This document shows, piece by piece, positions 26,959 to 36,734 of a DNA stretch of 64,000 nt; the first letter of the stretch is position 1, and each line of letters starts with the position of its first letter. The DNA comes from a bacterium (lineage in GTDB: Bacteria > Elusimicrobiota > Elusimicrobia > UBA1565 > UBA9628): assembly GCA_021822495.1 (NCBI GenBank), contig JAKAQO010000001.1, forward strand, positions 62,001 to 126,000, given 5' to 3'. Position numbers and translations under genes: made by a program. The notes below the pieces were generated by a model. The model was not told where the DNA came from and did no database searches. It saw only the letters and a list, made by a program, of their open reading frames with translations.

Positions 26959-28932
26959 ATGTTTCAAAAAATTAAACGCATCGTCTTCGGGGAACCCCAA
27001 GACGTCAGAGACCCGGAAGTTTTTCACCGTATTTCGCTAGTCGCCTTCTTGGCCTGGATAGGGCTGGGAGCCGACGGACTTTCTTCATCCTGTTACGGGC
27101 CTGACGAGTCTTTTCGGGTTCTAGGTTCCAACCATTATCTGCTGATCTTGGTCGCCCTCGCGGTGGCACTCAGTATTTTCATTATTTCCTACGCCTATTC
27201 TCGGGTCATCGAACATTTTCCTTTCGGCGGCGGCGGCTATGTCGTCGCCACAAAACTTTTAGGACCCTCTTTCGGAGTCGTTTCCGGCTCGGCTCTCCTT
27301 ATTGATTATGTTCTGACTATTACCACCTCCATCGCCGCGGGAACCGACGCTTTTTTCAGTTTTCTGCCTTATTCATATCAGGTATGGAAATTTCCACTTG
27401 AGTTTTGCATTATCGGTTTCCTAGCCGGACTCAATTTGCGCGGAGTCAAGGAATCGGTCGAGGCGATGATGCCGGTTTTTCTATTTTTCATCTTAAGCCA
27501 CGCCCTTCTGATTTTCGGGACGATCGCGCTGAAACTCGGTTCTTTTCCCCTCGTCACGCATGAAGTTCACGCTGGATTTTCAAACGGAATGGCCACCATC
27601 GGCCTCATGGGAATGGCAGCTCTTTTCCTCCGTTCTTACTCCATGGGAGCCGGAACCTACACGGGTCTTGAAGCGGTCTCAAATGGTCTGGCCATCATGC
27701 GGGAACCCAAGGTCGAAACGGGGAAAAAAACCATGACTTATATGGCGGTTTCATTGGCCGTCACCGCCGGAGGAATTCTTTTGGCCTATCTTCTGGTTCA
27801 CGCCGAACCCGCGCCCGGACAGACCATGAACGCCGTTTTGTCTGCGCGATTCGTGGAACTTTTGGGACTTTCTCCCGCTTTGGGAAAATGGTTTATTATC
27901 CCGACCCTTCTTTCGGAAGCGGCCCTTCTCTATGTCGCGGCCCAAACTGGGTTTATCGACGGTCCACGGGTCATGGCCAACATGGCTCATGATTCATGGC
28001 TTCCTCACCGGTTTTCGACTCTCTCCGACCGATTAACGACCCAGGACGGAATTTTACTTATCTCCGGGGCTTCCGCCTTGATGCTTCTTTACGCCCGCGG
28101 GAACACTGAAACCCTGGTCTTAATGTATGCCATTAACGTCTTCATCACCTTCTGTCTGACGGAAGCCTCCATGATTCGATTCTGGATTCATGGGCGAAAA
28201 AGCCACCCGGATTGGTACAAAAAAATCAGCGTTCATATCATCGGTTTTTGCCTTTGTTTTTCGATTTTAACGCTCAACACCATTGAAAAGTTTACCCAAG
28301 GGGGATGGGTCACCTTGGCGACAACGGCCGCCCTCATCGGAATATGTTTTTTGATCAAAAACCATTACGTTTCTCTCCAAAAAGATTTTAAACGCTTGGA
28401 CGATATTCTGACAAACCTCCCGCAGTCGGAGAAAACCGATTTTCCAAACACCGATCCCAAGGCGCCAACGGCCATCATCATGGTCGGAGGATACAGCGGA
28501 CTCGGGGTCCACTGTATTCTCTCCATCCAAAAGTTATTTCCCAATTATTTTAAGAACTTCATATTTATCTCCGTGGGAGTCGTCGATACCGCGTCTTTTA
28601 AAGGCGTGCAGGCGGTCGAAGAAGTGCAAAAAGAAACGGAGGCTTCTCTTAAACGATACGTGGCGCTCGCCCACAGTTTTGGGTTTGCCTCGGATTTTCG
28701 ATTCGGCATCGGAACCGAAGTCGTCACCGAAGCTGAAAAAATCTGCGTGGACCTTTCCAAGGAATACCCGCGCGCGATTATTTTCGCCGGAAAACTCATC
28801 TTCCAAAACGAGCATTGGTTTCATAGAATGCTCCACAACGAAACGGCCTATCAAATGCAAAAGCGCCTGCAATTTTTAGGGCTGAACTCAATGGTGTTAC
28901 CGGTGAGAGTTCTCTCCTCAGTCGCAAACTAA
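26959..28932 (+). CDS. APC-superfamily amino-acid permease with cytosolic C-terminal domain
   Basis: A 657-residue transporter. About twelve hydrophobic segments lie between residues 25 and 460; the first contains the APC-type unwound-helix pattern GLGADGLSSSCYGPDESFR. A C-terminal soluble domain of about 170 residues (from about 485) alternates beta and alpha elements (AIIMVGGYSGLGVHCILSI; FKNFIFISVGVVDTASF). It resembles a universal-stress-protein-like domain, as in several APC permeases with regulatory tails. The substrate cannot be told from sequence. A weak GAGAG precedes the ATG, and a TAGAGA hexamer lies 6 nt upstream. Its stop interleaves with that of the convergent symporter (CTAA at 28929-28932). 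Confidence 0.85.
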   Translation: MFQKIKRIVFGEPQDVRDPEVFHRISLVAFLAWIGLGADGLSSSCYGPDESFRVLGSNHYLLILVALAVALSIFIISYAYSRVIEHFPFGGGGYVVATKLLGPSFGVVSGSALLIDYVLTITTSIAAGTDAFFSFLPYSYQVWKFPLEFCIIGFLAGLNLRGVKESVEAMMPVFLFFILSHALLIFGTIALKLGSFPLVTHEVHAGFSNGMATIGLMGMAALFLRSYSMGAGTYTGLEAVSNGLAIMREPKVETGKKTMTYMAVSLAVTAGGILLAYLLVHAEPAPGQTMNAVLSARFVELLGLSPALGKWFIIPTLLSEAALLYVAAQTGFIDGPRVMANMAHDSWLPHRFSTLSDRLTTQDGILLISGASALMLLYARGNTETLVLMYAINVFITFCLTEASMIRFWIHGRKSHPDWYKKISVHIIGFCLCFSILTLNTIEKFTQGGWVTLATTAALIGICFLIKNHYVSLQKDFKRLDDILTNLPQSEKTDFPNTDPKAPTAIIMVGGYSGLGVHCILSIQKLFPNYFKNFIFISVGVVDTASFKGVQAVEEVQKETEASLKRYVALAHSFGFASDFRFGIGTEVVTEAEKICVDLSKEYPRAIIFAGKLIFQNEHWFHRMLHNETAYQMQKRLQFLGLNSMVLPVRVLSSVAN

Positions 28933-30449
28933 TTTCTTTCCCGCAGACAATAGGAACCAAACACGACAAACAAGGCTCCGAACACGACGTAAAGCGGCCA
29001 ATAGGTTTGGTGCAAATTTTTCCAAAAACCTTGAGCTCCGTGAAGAGTCAAAACCCAGGCTGTCATGGCCATGAGCGCGGTCAAAAAAGTCGTCGAGAGC
29101 GCCAAAATTACGAGTCTCCTTCCTTCAATCTTCCAACCGGTTAAAATCGCGACCAAAAAAATCCCGAGCAAGGGCCCATAGGTAAACGCGGTCACGCGAA
29201 AAGCCATCCATAAAAGATTGTCCAAGCGCCTTAAAATCAGCGCAAAAACGATGAAGAAAACGCCAAAGCCCAAAAATGAAAGTTTAGAGGCTTTTAGCCG
29301 CTCCTCTTCGGAGGACTCAGGGCTAATAAAAGGACTATAAAAATCAATGACAAAAGAAGTCGACAAGGACGCCATGGCGGAATCCGCGCTTCCCATGGCG
29401 GCGGAAAAAACCGCGGCCAGCAAAAGCCCTCTTAGTCCGCTAGGCACGACCGTCAAAATAAAGCGCGGAAAAACGTGATCAGGGTCTTTCATTCCCGCGA
29501 CAAATGCGGGATAAAAATGGGCATAGGCGTAAAGAGAAGCTCCAATACTTAAAAATAGAAAAACGATCGGGATGCTTGAGATTCCCCAGAACATCAAACT
29601 TAAGCGCGCGCCTTTCTCATCCCGGCAAGCCAAGAGTCTTTGAACCATGTCCTGATCGGTTCCGTATCCGGCCGAGGAATTAAAAAACCCCCAAACAATC
29701 ATAAGACCTAGGATTCCGAGATTTTGAGGACTCAACAGATCCAAGAAGTTAAATTTATTATAGACCGTCCCATCGGGTTTAACCGCATGGCAGCCCAAAG
29801 CAATAATCGTTGAAACGCCCCCGGGGATATGAGTGGTTAGGTAAAACAAAGCCGCCAAGGCTCCCCCAATGAGAAGAAAAAATTGAACGGTGTCAGTCCA
29901 CGCGACCGCCCGCCCGCCCCCTATCGTGGCATAGGCTAAAATAAGACCGACGATAATTAAAACGCTGTTTGAATAGGACAATCCTCCGCCACTGACGACC
30001 TCAAGAACCTTGGCCACGGCCACCACGCGAACCGTCGAGGCCAAAAGGCGAGTGAGCAGGAAATAAGCCGAGGACAAAGTCCGGACGGAAGAGCCAAAAC
30101 GCCGACCAATGGCCTCATAAATCGAGGTCACTCGCAATTTTTGAAAGTGCGGCAAAAAAGCGTAGGCGATAAAAAAAGTCGCGGCGATATCCCCGAAACT
30201 ACTCAACAAATATCTAAAATCGGAAGAATAGCCCTCCGACGGAGTTCCAATAAAAGTAACCGCGCTCAAACAGGTGGCGACAAAGCTGGCCCAGGTCACA
30301 AAAGAGGGAATGGAACGCCCCGCCAAAAAATAATCGTCCGTATTTTTTTGAGCGCGCCGCGCGGCCCAGAAACCAATGCCGGAAAGCGTCGCGATATAAA
30401 TAACAAGAATCGCCCAATCCAAAACGCCTAAATGAATAAAATGACCCAC
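28929..30449 (-). CDS. Sodium:solute symporter (SSS family)
   Basis: A 506-residue protein with about 13 hydrophobic helices and the SSS N-terminal signature: LDWAILVIYIATLSGIGFWA, then NTDDYFLAGRSIPSFVTWAS and SAVTFIGTPSEGYS. RVVAVAKVLEV and IGGGRAVAWTDTVQFFLLI are also typical. The family imports sugars, amino acids, vitamins or anions with sodium. The substrate is not predictable here. The start codon is GTG (30449) without a clear ribosome-binding site. It lies downstream of the GYF-like gene, separated by a 74-nt gap holding an inverted repeat. Confidence 0.88.
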   Translation of the reverse strand: MGHFIHLGVLDWAILVIYIATLSGIGFWAARRAQKNTDDYFLAGRSIPSFVTWASFVATCLSAVTFIGTPSEGYSSDFRYLLSSFGDIAATFFIAYAFLPHFQKLRVTSIYEAIGRRFGSSVRTLSSAYFLLTRLLASTVRVVAVAKVLEVVSGGGLSYSNSVLIIVGLILAYATIGGGRAVAWTDTVQFFLLIGGALAALFYLTTHIPGGVSTIIALGCHAVKPDGTVYNKFNFLDLLSPQNLGILGLMIVWGFFNSSAGYGTDQDMVQRLLACRDEKGARLSLMFWGISSIPIVFLFLSIGASLYAYAHFYPAFVAGMKDPDHVFPRFILTVVPSGLRGLLLAAVFSAAMGSADSAMASLSTSFVIDFYSPFISPESSEEERLKASKLSFLGFGVFFIVFALILRRLDNLLWMAFRVTAFTYGPLLGIFLVAILTGWKIEGRRLVILALSTTFLTALMAMTAWVLTLHGAQGFWKNLHQTYWPLYVVFGALFVVFGSYCLRERN

Positions 30450-30474
30450 ACGTCAAATTAGCATTTTAGCGATG

Positions 30475-30518
30475 AATCTTGGTCCCGTTCCTCAATATAA
30501 TCTTAAGGGCGGGACAAT
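30475..30518. repeat. Imperfect inverted repeat between two minus-strand genes
   Basis: TTGGTCCCGTTCC and GGGCGGGACAA form an inverted pair separated by about 16 nt between the GYF-like gene and the symporter. The arms look like degenerate copies of the GGGAC/GTCCC palindrome found elsewhere in this window. It could fold into a hairpin in the mRNA. There is no T-run after it, so it is not a standard terminator. Confidence 0.4.
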
Positions 30519-30523
30519 GCCAT

Positions 30524-32911
30524 CTAAGAATGATGAGGAAAAGGCATGGGCGCCTCACCCGAGAGAAGCCGTCGAGCCGCGCCATTATCTCCCAAAACCA
30601 TTCCGCCGGCTATATCAGACTGAAACAAATAGACCACCGCTTTCCGTTTGGAAGAACGCCCAAAGGTGACGCGATAGCGAACCAAATAAACTCCCTTGGA
30701 TAATTTCCCGGCGCTCCATTCTTCCTTGGCGGCTGAATCTCCTCCGAAAGCGTAATCAAACCATTTTCCGACATTCGCCTTAGGCCCCTCCAATGGATAC
30801 TGTTTGACGAGTTCAATGGATTGTTCAGATGGAGTGAGAGTTTTAGGCGTTTGAGGTTTCTCGGGACTCTGCGGGAGAGGAGAACTTAAATTTTGAGAAG
30901 GCGTAGGACTTGGATTTGAAGTCGGGCTTCCTGTTTGCGCGGAAGACGCAGGAGAAGTCACGCTCGCCGGAGAAGCCGCTGTTTGCGCCGGCGCTCCTGC
31001 TGAAGGCATAGGAAGCCCTTGAGATGGTTGCGCGCCCTGAACCGGGGGTTGAGAAGACTGATCTAAGCCTAGAGGCCTTTGAGTCGCGCCTGGGCTCAGC
31101 ATGTTGCTCAAATCCTTCGGATTTCTAAAAAAGAGAAAAAATGAAACTGCCGCCAAGACAACCACCCCAAGGCCCAAAACTGGAAGAAGTTTCGAACGAG
31201 ATTTTTTCGCGGCTTTTTTCGCTTGGTTTTTATCTGGAATTGAAGAATCGGGCTTGGCAAAACGCTCCAATAAATCCTGAGAACCGGGAGCAGTCTGAAA
31301 AGGACTTGGGGCGCCCACCTCAAGCGGAGCCGAAAGATTAACGCCTTCCGAAGCGGCTCCTAAAGAAGAGGAAGGAGAACCCGGTTGATTGAAAATCGGA
31401 GTAATCAAAGGTTCTGATGATTGACCTTGAGCGGCTTCTATGGAACTTTCAATCACGATTTGAGCGCTTGGTTCCGGACTTGGGCTTGGCGACGCCAACT
31501 GAACGGGCGTGGAGACGCCCACATCGGAAAAAGAAGGAGCTTGGATCAAGCTCTCCAGGCCTCCTGAAGAAGATGAGCTCCCGGCCAGAGGCGGATTTTC
31601 GGGATTTTGATTGATGGTGGGAAACACAAAGGAGTTCGCGCCAGCCGAAGAAGGATTCTCAACAGCAGGCGCCGACGCTTCAGAAGCAACCGAAACAGGC
31701 GCATCTTGAGCGGATACGGCCGGAGTTAATTCTAATCCGGGACCATTTTGCGGCGCAGGCAATTCTTGAGGCGGCTCTTCCGAAATAGAAGGAGCTTGAG
31801 ACTGAGGGACCGCCAATTCCAAAGAAGAGGGCAATGGGGATTCAAGCTCCATCGGCGGTGAAGTTTCGACGGCTTCAACCGAAGAAGCCGAAGACGCCTG
31901 GATCGGCGGGAGGTTCGTTTCTTGAGACATCGGCTCGGAAACGTGAAGGGCTAAATCTTGATTTTCTTGAACGCCTTCATCAACAATTTCGAAAGAATCT
32001 CCCATCTGAATTTGCAAACCGCCGCCGGTTGATTCAGCGGCTTCTCTGGAAGAATCCCAAGATTCTCCTACCTGAAAGTGAAGTTCCCCTGCCGGAGCTT
32101 CCTCCTGATGAATTGGCTCTTGTTCAACGGGAGCTGAATCTGAAACCTTCTCCGGAAGCGCTGGCAAAACTGCCGCCATGTCGCTGATTTCCTTATTTTC
32201 TCTTTCTTTCGCGGAAATAGAAGCCTCCTGCGCTTTTTCCCCTTCATTTTGAGGCATGGCCTCTTCTTGAGCTAAAGAGGGAGGGAGAGGCTTAAGATTT
32301 AATTGAACAGGCTCCGGCGGAGGAGGCGACGGCATTTGAACCGCCAATGGCGGAGAAACGGAAGGCGGATGAGGAATTAAAACGGCCAGAGATTCCATCG
32401 CAATAGGCGAAGCGTCTTTGGCCTGTTCCACTCTTCTCAGGGATTCGATTTTTTCTTCGAGCGTTTGCAAATAACGCTTGAGTTCCTCAAAATCAGATCG
32501 GCTCGGCTCCATGCGTGATTCCGCAGGAGCCGCCGGAGGATTTGAAGACTCGGACTTCCGAGGCTCCATTTCAAAAAGAGAGGTTTCCGGGACATCAAAC
32601 AAGACGTCTTTTGTTTTCTTATTAATCTCCGAAAACTTTTCCCTGCTCTTTTCTACGCCCTTTCTGAAAAAGGGAGCAGCCCATTTTAATTCGTCAAACT
32701 CCTCATTTAAAGATTGCCCTTCATTGACAAGGAAATCAACGGGAAAAGACTTTTCTCCAACTAAATCCGTTAGCGAATACCAGCGTCCATCGGGAAGGCC
32801 CGATTCCTCTTCGCAAATCAAGGCATCGGGGTCTACCCTTAAGGATAATCGGATATCATCTAGTTTATACGGGCCGGAAACTTGATGGTCTCTGTAGAGA
32901 TAATAAGGCAT
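30524..32911 (-). CDS. GYF-like domain protein with Pro/Ser-rich stalks and one transmembrane helix
   Basis: A 795-residue protein. Residues 1-55 resemble a GYF_2/DUF4339-type adaptor module: MPYYLYRDHQVSGPYKLDD, then PDGRWYSLTDL. A short coiled coil follows at about 130-155, then a very long low-complexity region rich in Pro, Ser, Glu and Gln. One transmembrane helix lies near 595-615, preceded by KKAAKKSRSK. After a second Pro/Ser linker comes a folded C-terminal domain of about 105 residues with a lysine-rich strand, KGVYLVRYRVTF. With a positive N-flank, the GYF end should be cytosolic and the C-terminal domain periplasmic, suggesting a trans-envelope adaptor. That role is an inference. 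TATTTA lies 6 nt before the ATG with no ribosome-binding site. Confidence 0.75.
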   Translation of the reverse strand: MPYYLYRDHQVSGPYKLDDIRLSLRVDPDALICEEESGLPDGRWYSLTDLVGEKSFPVDFLVNEGQSLNEEFDELKWAAPFFRKGVEKSREKFSEINKKTKDVLFDVPETSLFEMEPRKSESSNPPAAPAESRMEPSRSDFEELKRYLQTLEEKIESLRRVEQAKDASPIAMESLAVLIPHPPSVSPPLAVQMPSPPPPEPVQLNLKPLPPSLAQEEAMPQNEGEKAQEASISAKERENKEISDMAAVLPALPEKVSDSAPVEQEPIHQEEAPAGELHFQVGESWDSSREAAESTGGGLQIQMGDSFEIVDEGVQENQDLALHVSEPMSQETNLPPIQASSASSVEAVETSPPMELESPLPSSLELAVPQSQAPSISEEPPQELPAPQNGPGLELTPAVSAQDAPVSVASEASAPAVENPSSAGANSFVFPTINQNPENPPLAGSSSSSGGLESLIQAPSFSDVGVSTPVQLASPSPSPEPSAQIVIESSIEAAQGQSSEPLITPIFNQPGSPSSSLGAASEGVNLSAPLEVGAPSPFQTAPGSQDLLERFAKPDSSIPDKNQAKKAAKKSRSKLLPVLGLGVVVLAAVSFFLFFRNPKDLSNMLSPGATQRPLGLDQSSQPPVQGAQPSQGLPMPSAGAPAQTAASPASVTSPASSAQTGSPTSNPSPTPSQNLSSPLPQSPEKPQTPKTLTPSEQSIELVKQYPLEGPKANVGKWFDYAFGGDSAAKEEWSAGKLSKGVYLVRYRVTFGRSSKRKAVVYLFQSDIAGGMVLGDNGAARRLLSGEAPMPFPHHS

Positions 32912-32981
32912 AGAAATTAAATAGCGCTAACCGCTAAAAAGAAGTGTAGATGAAAGTTGTTAAAAATTCAATACATAAAAA

Positions 32982-33015
32982 AATCCCCCCTCTCACGATA
33001 GAGAAGGGGGATTTT
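32982..33015 (-). terminator. Intrinsic terminator after the DksA/TraR-like gene
   Basis: Read on the minus strand, AATCCCCCTTCTC, a 6-nt loop and GAGAGGGGGGATT form a strong stem, followed by a run of T. It begins about 18 nt past the stop of the zinc-finger gene. It is the only textbook rho-independent terminator I see in the window. Confidence 0.9.
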
Positions 33016-33033
33016 ATCGTTTTTCGTTTTGAA

Positions 33034-33504
33034 TTAGCTCGCCGCGCCGAAGTCGGAATCCTTGTCGTCGCCGCCGACTGCGACATCCGCCAATTCTTCC
33101 GCGGATTCCTCAAAGGAAGCGTGCTCAGAAGCGCTTTGGCAAGAAATGCAGTAGCGGGCAAAAGGAAGGGCTTTCAACCGGGGTTTTGGAATCGGATTGT
33201 GACAAGATTCGCATAGCCCGTAAATTCCTTTCTCGATCTTCCTGATCGCGGCCTCGATTTGATCCAAGGTCACGCGCTCATTATCCGACAGTTCGAAAAT
33301 AAGCTCTTTTTCTGTTGAGAGATTGGCCTGGTCCATGGAATCTCCCATTTCGGAATCATCCGGCAATGACTTTCTGGACACGGTTTTCAGAAGATCCTCT
33401 TTCATGGCCAAAAGCTCTTTATGGATAGCGGAAAAATTCCCGGAGACGGCGGGTTTGGCGGACGTTTTTTTTGAAACTATTTTTCTCTTGGTTGCGGTTT
33501 TCAT
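33034..33504 (-). CDS. DksA/TraR-family zinc-finger regulator
   Basis: A 156-residue protein. A Lys/Thr-rich N-terminus is followed by a helical region (about 25-100) and the C4 zinc finger CESCHNPI...CISC (about residues 107-131), the hallmark of DksA/TraR proteins. These act in the RNA polymerase secondary channel and modulate transcription initiation, often with ppGpp. The tail after the finger is acidic (EESAEELADVAVGGDDKDSD), longer than usual. AAAGGAG precedes ATG 33504 by 8 nt. It has its own strong terminator and appears to be monocistronic. I cannot tell whether it is a functional DksA or another family member. Confidence 0.85.
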   Translation of the reverse strand: MKTATKRKIVSKKTSAKPAVSGNFSAIHKELLAMKEDLLKTVSRKSLPDDSEMGDSMDQANLSTEKELIFELSDNERVTLDQIEAAIRKIEKGIYGLCESCHNPIPKPRLKALPFARYCISCQSASEHASFEESAEELADVAVGGDDKDSDFGAAS

Positions 33505-33588
33505 GGATTTGCTCCTTTATTTCTATTCGGACAAACTTAATACGCTAAGAAACGCAAAAAGTTCATTCTCACAAATTAGCATATTTTT

Positions 33589-35058
33589 TTAAATTTTACC
33601 CGCGGTCAAAAGCCGACAAGACTCCTTTAGTCTTTGGACAACCTCATCCCGTCCAAAAACCTCCAGCATCAAAAACAGGGTGGGGCCGTCAGTTCGCCCT
33701 GAAACGGCCGCGCGCAAAGGATGAAAAACCTGCCCGGCTTTAAAGCCTTTTTCCTGGGCGTATTGACGCACGGCGCCCTCGATGGCCTTTTCCTTAAATT
33801 CGGGCAATTTCTCAAGACGAACGGACAAATCCTCAAGAATACCGGGCGCCTCGGGGTTTGAGAGAGATTTTTCCCGCGCTTGAGAAGTCAATTCCAAGGG
33901 TTTATAGAAAAAATTAATCAAGCCTGGAATCTCAGTCAACTTCTTATATTTCTGATGTTCCAAGGAAATCGCGGACTCCAAGGAAGGAGAACCGGAAGCG
34001 GGCTTAATTCCGGACTGTTCGAGAAAAGGCTCGGCGGCCTTGACAAGTTCAGTAATCGGCATTTTGCGAATATATTCTCCGTTCATCCAAGTGAGCTTAA
34101 CGTTATCAAAGGTCGCGGGGTTTTTCTGGCAACCTTCGATGTCAAAACTCGAAATAAGTTCGTCATAAGAGAATAAATCCTGGGAATTTTTCGTGGCCCA
34201 GCCTAAAAGCGCGAGGTAATTTCTCAAGGCTCCGGGAATAAAGCCCTCGTTTTTATATTCCAAAACCGAGGTCGCTCCGTGGCGTTTGGAGAGTTTGGCG
34301 CCGTCCGGCCCCAAAATCATGGATAAATGAGCGAAAGCCGGAGGCGTCCATCCCAAGGCCTCGTAAAGTTTTAACTGGGACGGGGTATTGGACAAATGCT
34401 CGTCTCCACGAATAACATGGCTAATCTCCATTAAATGGTCATCAATGACGCAGGCAAAATTGTAGGTCGGGACTCCGCTGGTCTTGATAATGACAAAATC
34501 CTGAAGAAGATTGTTTTCAAAGGAGACCTTGTCGCGAATCAGATCGTCTACAACCGTCGTTCCAGAATCCGGCATCTTAAAGCGAATGGAGTACTTTTTA
34601 CCAGACGCGTCATAATCTTCTTTCTGTTTTTCGCTCAGATTCCGGCACCTGCCGTCGTAGCGCGGCGGACGTTTTTCCAACGTAGCCAAGCGGCGCATTT
34701 CATCCAAATCCTCTTTCGAACAATAGCAACGATAGGCCTTTCCATCCCGCATTAACTGATCCAGAAATTTCTTGTAGATGTCCAGGCGTTGCATTTGAAA
34801 ATAAGGCTTATAGGGGCCATCACTCAAGCGACTGTCCTTGGGACCCTCGTCCCAATTAAGTCCCAGCCAGCGGATGGAATCGAGAATGGCTTGAACGGAA
34901 TCTTCGGTCGAGCGCACCTCGTCGGTATCCTCGATTCTAAGGACGAAGGTTCCCTGATGTTTTCGCGCAAAAAGCCAGTTAAAAAGGGCCGTCCGCGCCC
35001 CGCCAATATGAAGAAATCCCGTTGGAGATGGAGCAAAACGAGTTCTTATTTTATTCAT
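33589..35058 (-). CDS. gltX: Glutamyl-tRNA synthetase
   Basis: A 489-residue class I synthetase charging tRNA-Glu. The HIGH-type motif is in PSPTGFLHIGGARTALFNWL, and the KMSKS-type motif is AKLSKRHGATSV. The Rossmann-fold core and the alpha-helical anticodon-binding C-terminus are both present at normal length. The ATG overlaps the recN stop as ATGA, and AGGGAAAAG precedes it inside recN. It is the last gene of the comEC-nadK-recN-gltX chain. Whether the enzyme also misacylates tRNA-Gln cannot be judged from this window. Confidence 0.96.
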   Translation of the reverse strand: MNKIRTRFAPSPTGFLHIGGARTALFNWLFARKHQGTFVLRIEDTDEVRSTEDSVQAILDSIRWLGLNWDEGPKDSRLSDGPYKPYFQMQRLDIYKKFLDQLMRDGKAYRCYCSKEDLDEMRRLATLEKRPPRYDGRCRNLSEKQKEDYDASGKKYSIRFKMPDSGTTVVDDLIRDKVSFENNLLQDFVIIKTSGVPTYNFACVIDDHLMEISHVIRGDEHLSNTPSQLKLYEALGWTPPAFAHLSMILGPDGAKLSKRHGATSVLEYKNEGFIPGALRNYLALLGWATKNSQDLFSYDELISSFDIEGCQKNPATFDNVKLTWMNGEYIRKMPITELVKAAEPFLEQSGIKPASGSPSLESAISLEHQKYKKLTEIPGLINFFYKPLELTSQAREKSLSNPEAPGILEDLSVRLEKLPEFKEKAIEGAVRQYAQEKGFKAGQVFHPLRAAVSGRTDGPTLFLMLEVFGRDEVVQRLKESCRLLTAGKI

Positions 35059-36734
35059 CTTTTCCCTGCCTTTTCCATAGATTCTTTTTCAACTCCCAAA
35101 AGTTCTCGGGCATGTCGGCGGCTGGTCTCGGTCGGGGTCCCTCCCAGCATCACCGCCAAAACCTCAAGGCGGTCATCGCCCAATAATCGCCGAACCTGGG
35201 TTTTTGCCGCTTTCAATCCCATTTCTTTTGAAACATGAAATTGGGTTTGAGCCAGGCTCGCAACCTGGGGCAAATGGGTCACGCATAAAATTTGGCGCCC
35301 CTGGGCTAAACGAAGGAGCTTATCTCCAACGGCGCGAGCCGCCGCGCCGCCCACGCCCGCGTCCACTTCGTCAAAAATCAAAATCGGAGTCTTATCCGCT
35401 TTAGCCAAAACCGTTTTAAGCCCCAACATCACGCGCGACAATTCTCCGCCGGAAGCGGTTTCTCTCAAAGGTCTCAGCGGAGAACCGGGATTGGCGGAAA
35501 ACATAAACTCAATGGCATCCCCGCCAAAGGCATGATACTGCCCGTCTTCCATCTCAACTGAAATTTTAAATTCCGCGTGCAAAAGGCCCAAGCCTTTGAA
35601 TTCAAGCGCCAGGGCTTTCTCGAGTTTTTTGGCCCCTTGAGTTCTCCGAAGATGAAGTTCCTCGCACAAGCTCTTTAAATGAGACTCCGCTTTATTTTTT
35701 TGGCGTTCAAGTTCTTCCAGTCCCGCGGCCCTATTTTCAAGGCGAAACACTTCCTCGGCCAAAATGTTTTTCTCGTTTAGAAGTCCGGGGAAATCTTTCC
35801 CATACTTTTTCTTCAACCGCGCGATTTGGTCCAAGCGCTCAAGGATTGAATCAAGCTTCGCCGGGTCGAGACTTAAATGGGATTGATACTCCGACAAAGT
35901 CTCGGAAATATTTGAAAGGGTAATCCTCGCTTCCGACAAAGAGGTCTTCAAGGGCTCTAAAGACGCGTCCATCTTGGCTAGTTCCTGTATTTGGCGATCC
36001 AGCTCTTGAATCTGAGCCAGACAAGAGGATTCCCTAGCGTATAATATCCCGTAGGCCTCTAAAGCCGCGGATTTTAGACGTTCCGCGTTTCTCAAAGCGG
36101 GAAGTTCCGTCTCTAATTTTTCTTCCTCGCCTTCCTTTAAGTTGGCCGCCTCAAGCTCAGACAAGCGAAACCGGAGGTATTCCAATTTCTCGCTTCTTTC
36201 CGCCTCCGATAAATTCAAAGATTCGATCTGGCGCCTGAGGGTTGACCAGTTATCGAAAGCGACCTTCACTTCCTTGAGGAGCCCCTCTTGCTCCGAAAAA
36301 GAATCCAAAAATTCCCGCTGAAACGCCGGCTTCATCAGCTTCTGGTGCTGGTTTTGCCCGTGAAAATCAATCAGCGAATCCGCCAGTTGAGACAATGCCG
36401 CGGATGAAACAGCTTCGTCATTAACAAAGGCCCGGCTTTTTCCGCTCTCATCCATTTCGCGGCGAATGCGGATATCCAAACTCTGCTTAGCCGCTTTTCC
36501 CGGCAACGACCGCGCCCAATCTCCGGAATCAAAAACAGCCTCGATTTGAAGCGTCTTCGCCCCTGGACGAACCCAAGCCGAGCTGCCCCGTCCGCCCATT
36601 AAAAACCCCAAGGCTTCCATTAAGATAGATTTTCCAGCTCCGGTTTCTCCCGTCAGAACGTTAAAACCGGCGGAAAAATCAAGCGCGGCTTCCTCGATGA
36701 CGGCGAAATTTTTAACGCGGAGAGTTCTAAGCAT
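35055..36734 (-). CDS. recN: DNA repair protein RecN
   Basis: A 559-residue SMC-like ATPase acting in double-strand break repair. Walker A is LTGETGAGKSILMEALGFL (about residues 30-48). A long central coiled coil (about 145-380) is followed by the ABC signature TASGGELSRVMLGL and Walker B ILIFDEVDAGVGG near residues 430-465. I chose ATG 36734 because the RecN start MLRTLRVKNFAVIEEA is conserved and GGGGAG lies 7 nt upstream; in-frame codons before it are not conserved. TAATG overlaps the nadK stop. Confidence 0.95.
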   Translation of the reverse strand: MLRTLRVKNFAVIEEAALDFSAGFNVLTGETGAGKSILMEALGFLMGGRGSSAWVRPGAKTLQIEAVFDSGDWARSLPGKAAKQSLDIRIRREMDESGKSRAFVNDEAVSSAALSQLADSLIDFHGQNQHQKLMKPAFQREFLDSFSEQEGLLKEVKVAFDNWSTLRRQIESLNLSEAERSEKLEYLRFRLSELEAANLKEGEEEKLETELPALRNAERLKSAALEAYGILYARESSCLAQIQELDRQIQELAKMDASLEPLKTSLSEARITLSNISETLSEYQSHLSLDPAKLDSILERLDQIARLKKKYGKDFPGLLNEKNILAEEVFRLENRAAGLEELERQKNKAESHLKSLCEELHLRRTQGAKKLEKALALEFKGLGLLHAEFKISVEMEDGQYHAFGGDAIEFMFSANPGSPLRPLRETASGGELSRVMLGLKTVLAKADKTPILIFDEVDAGVGGAAARAVGDKLLRLAQGRQILCVTHLPQVASLAQTQFHVSKEMGLKAAKTQVRRLLGDDRLEVLAVMLGGTPTETSRRHARELLGVEKESMEKAGKR

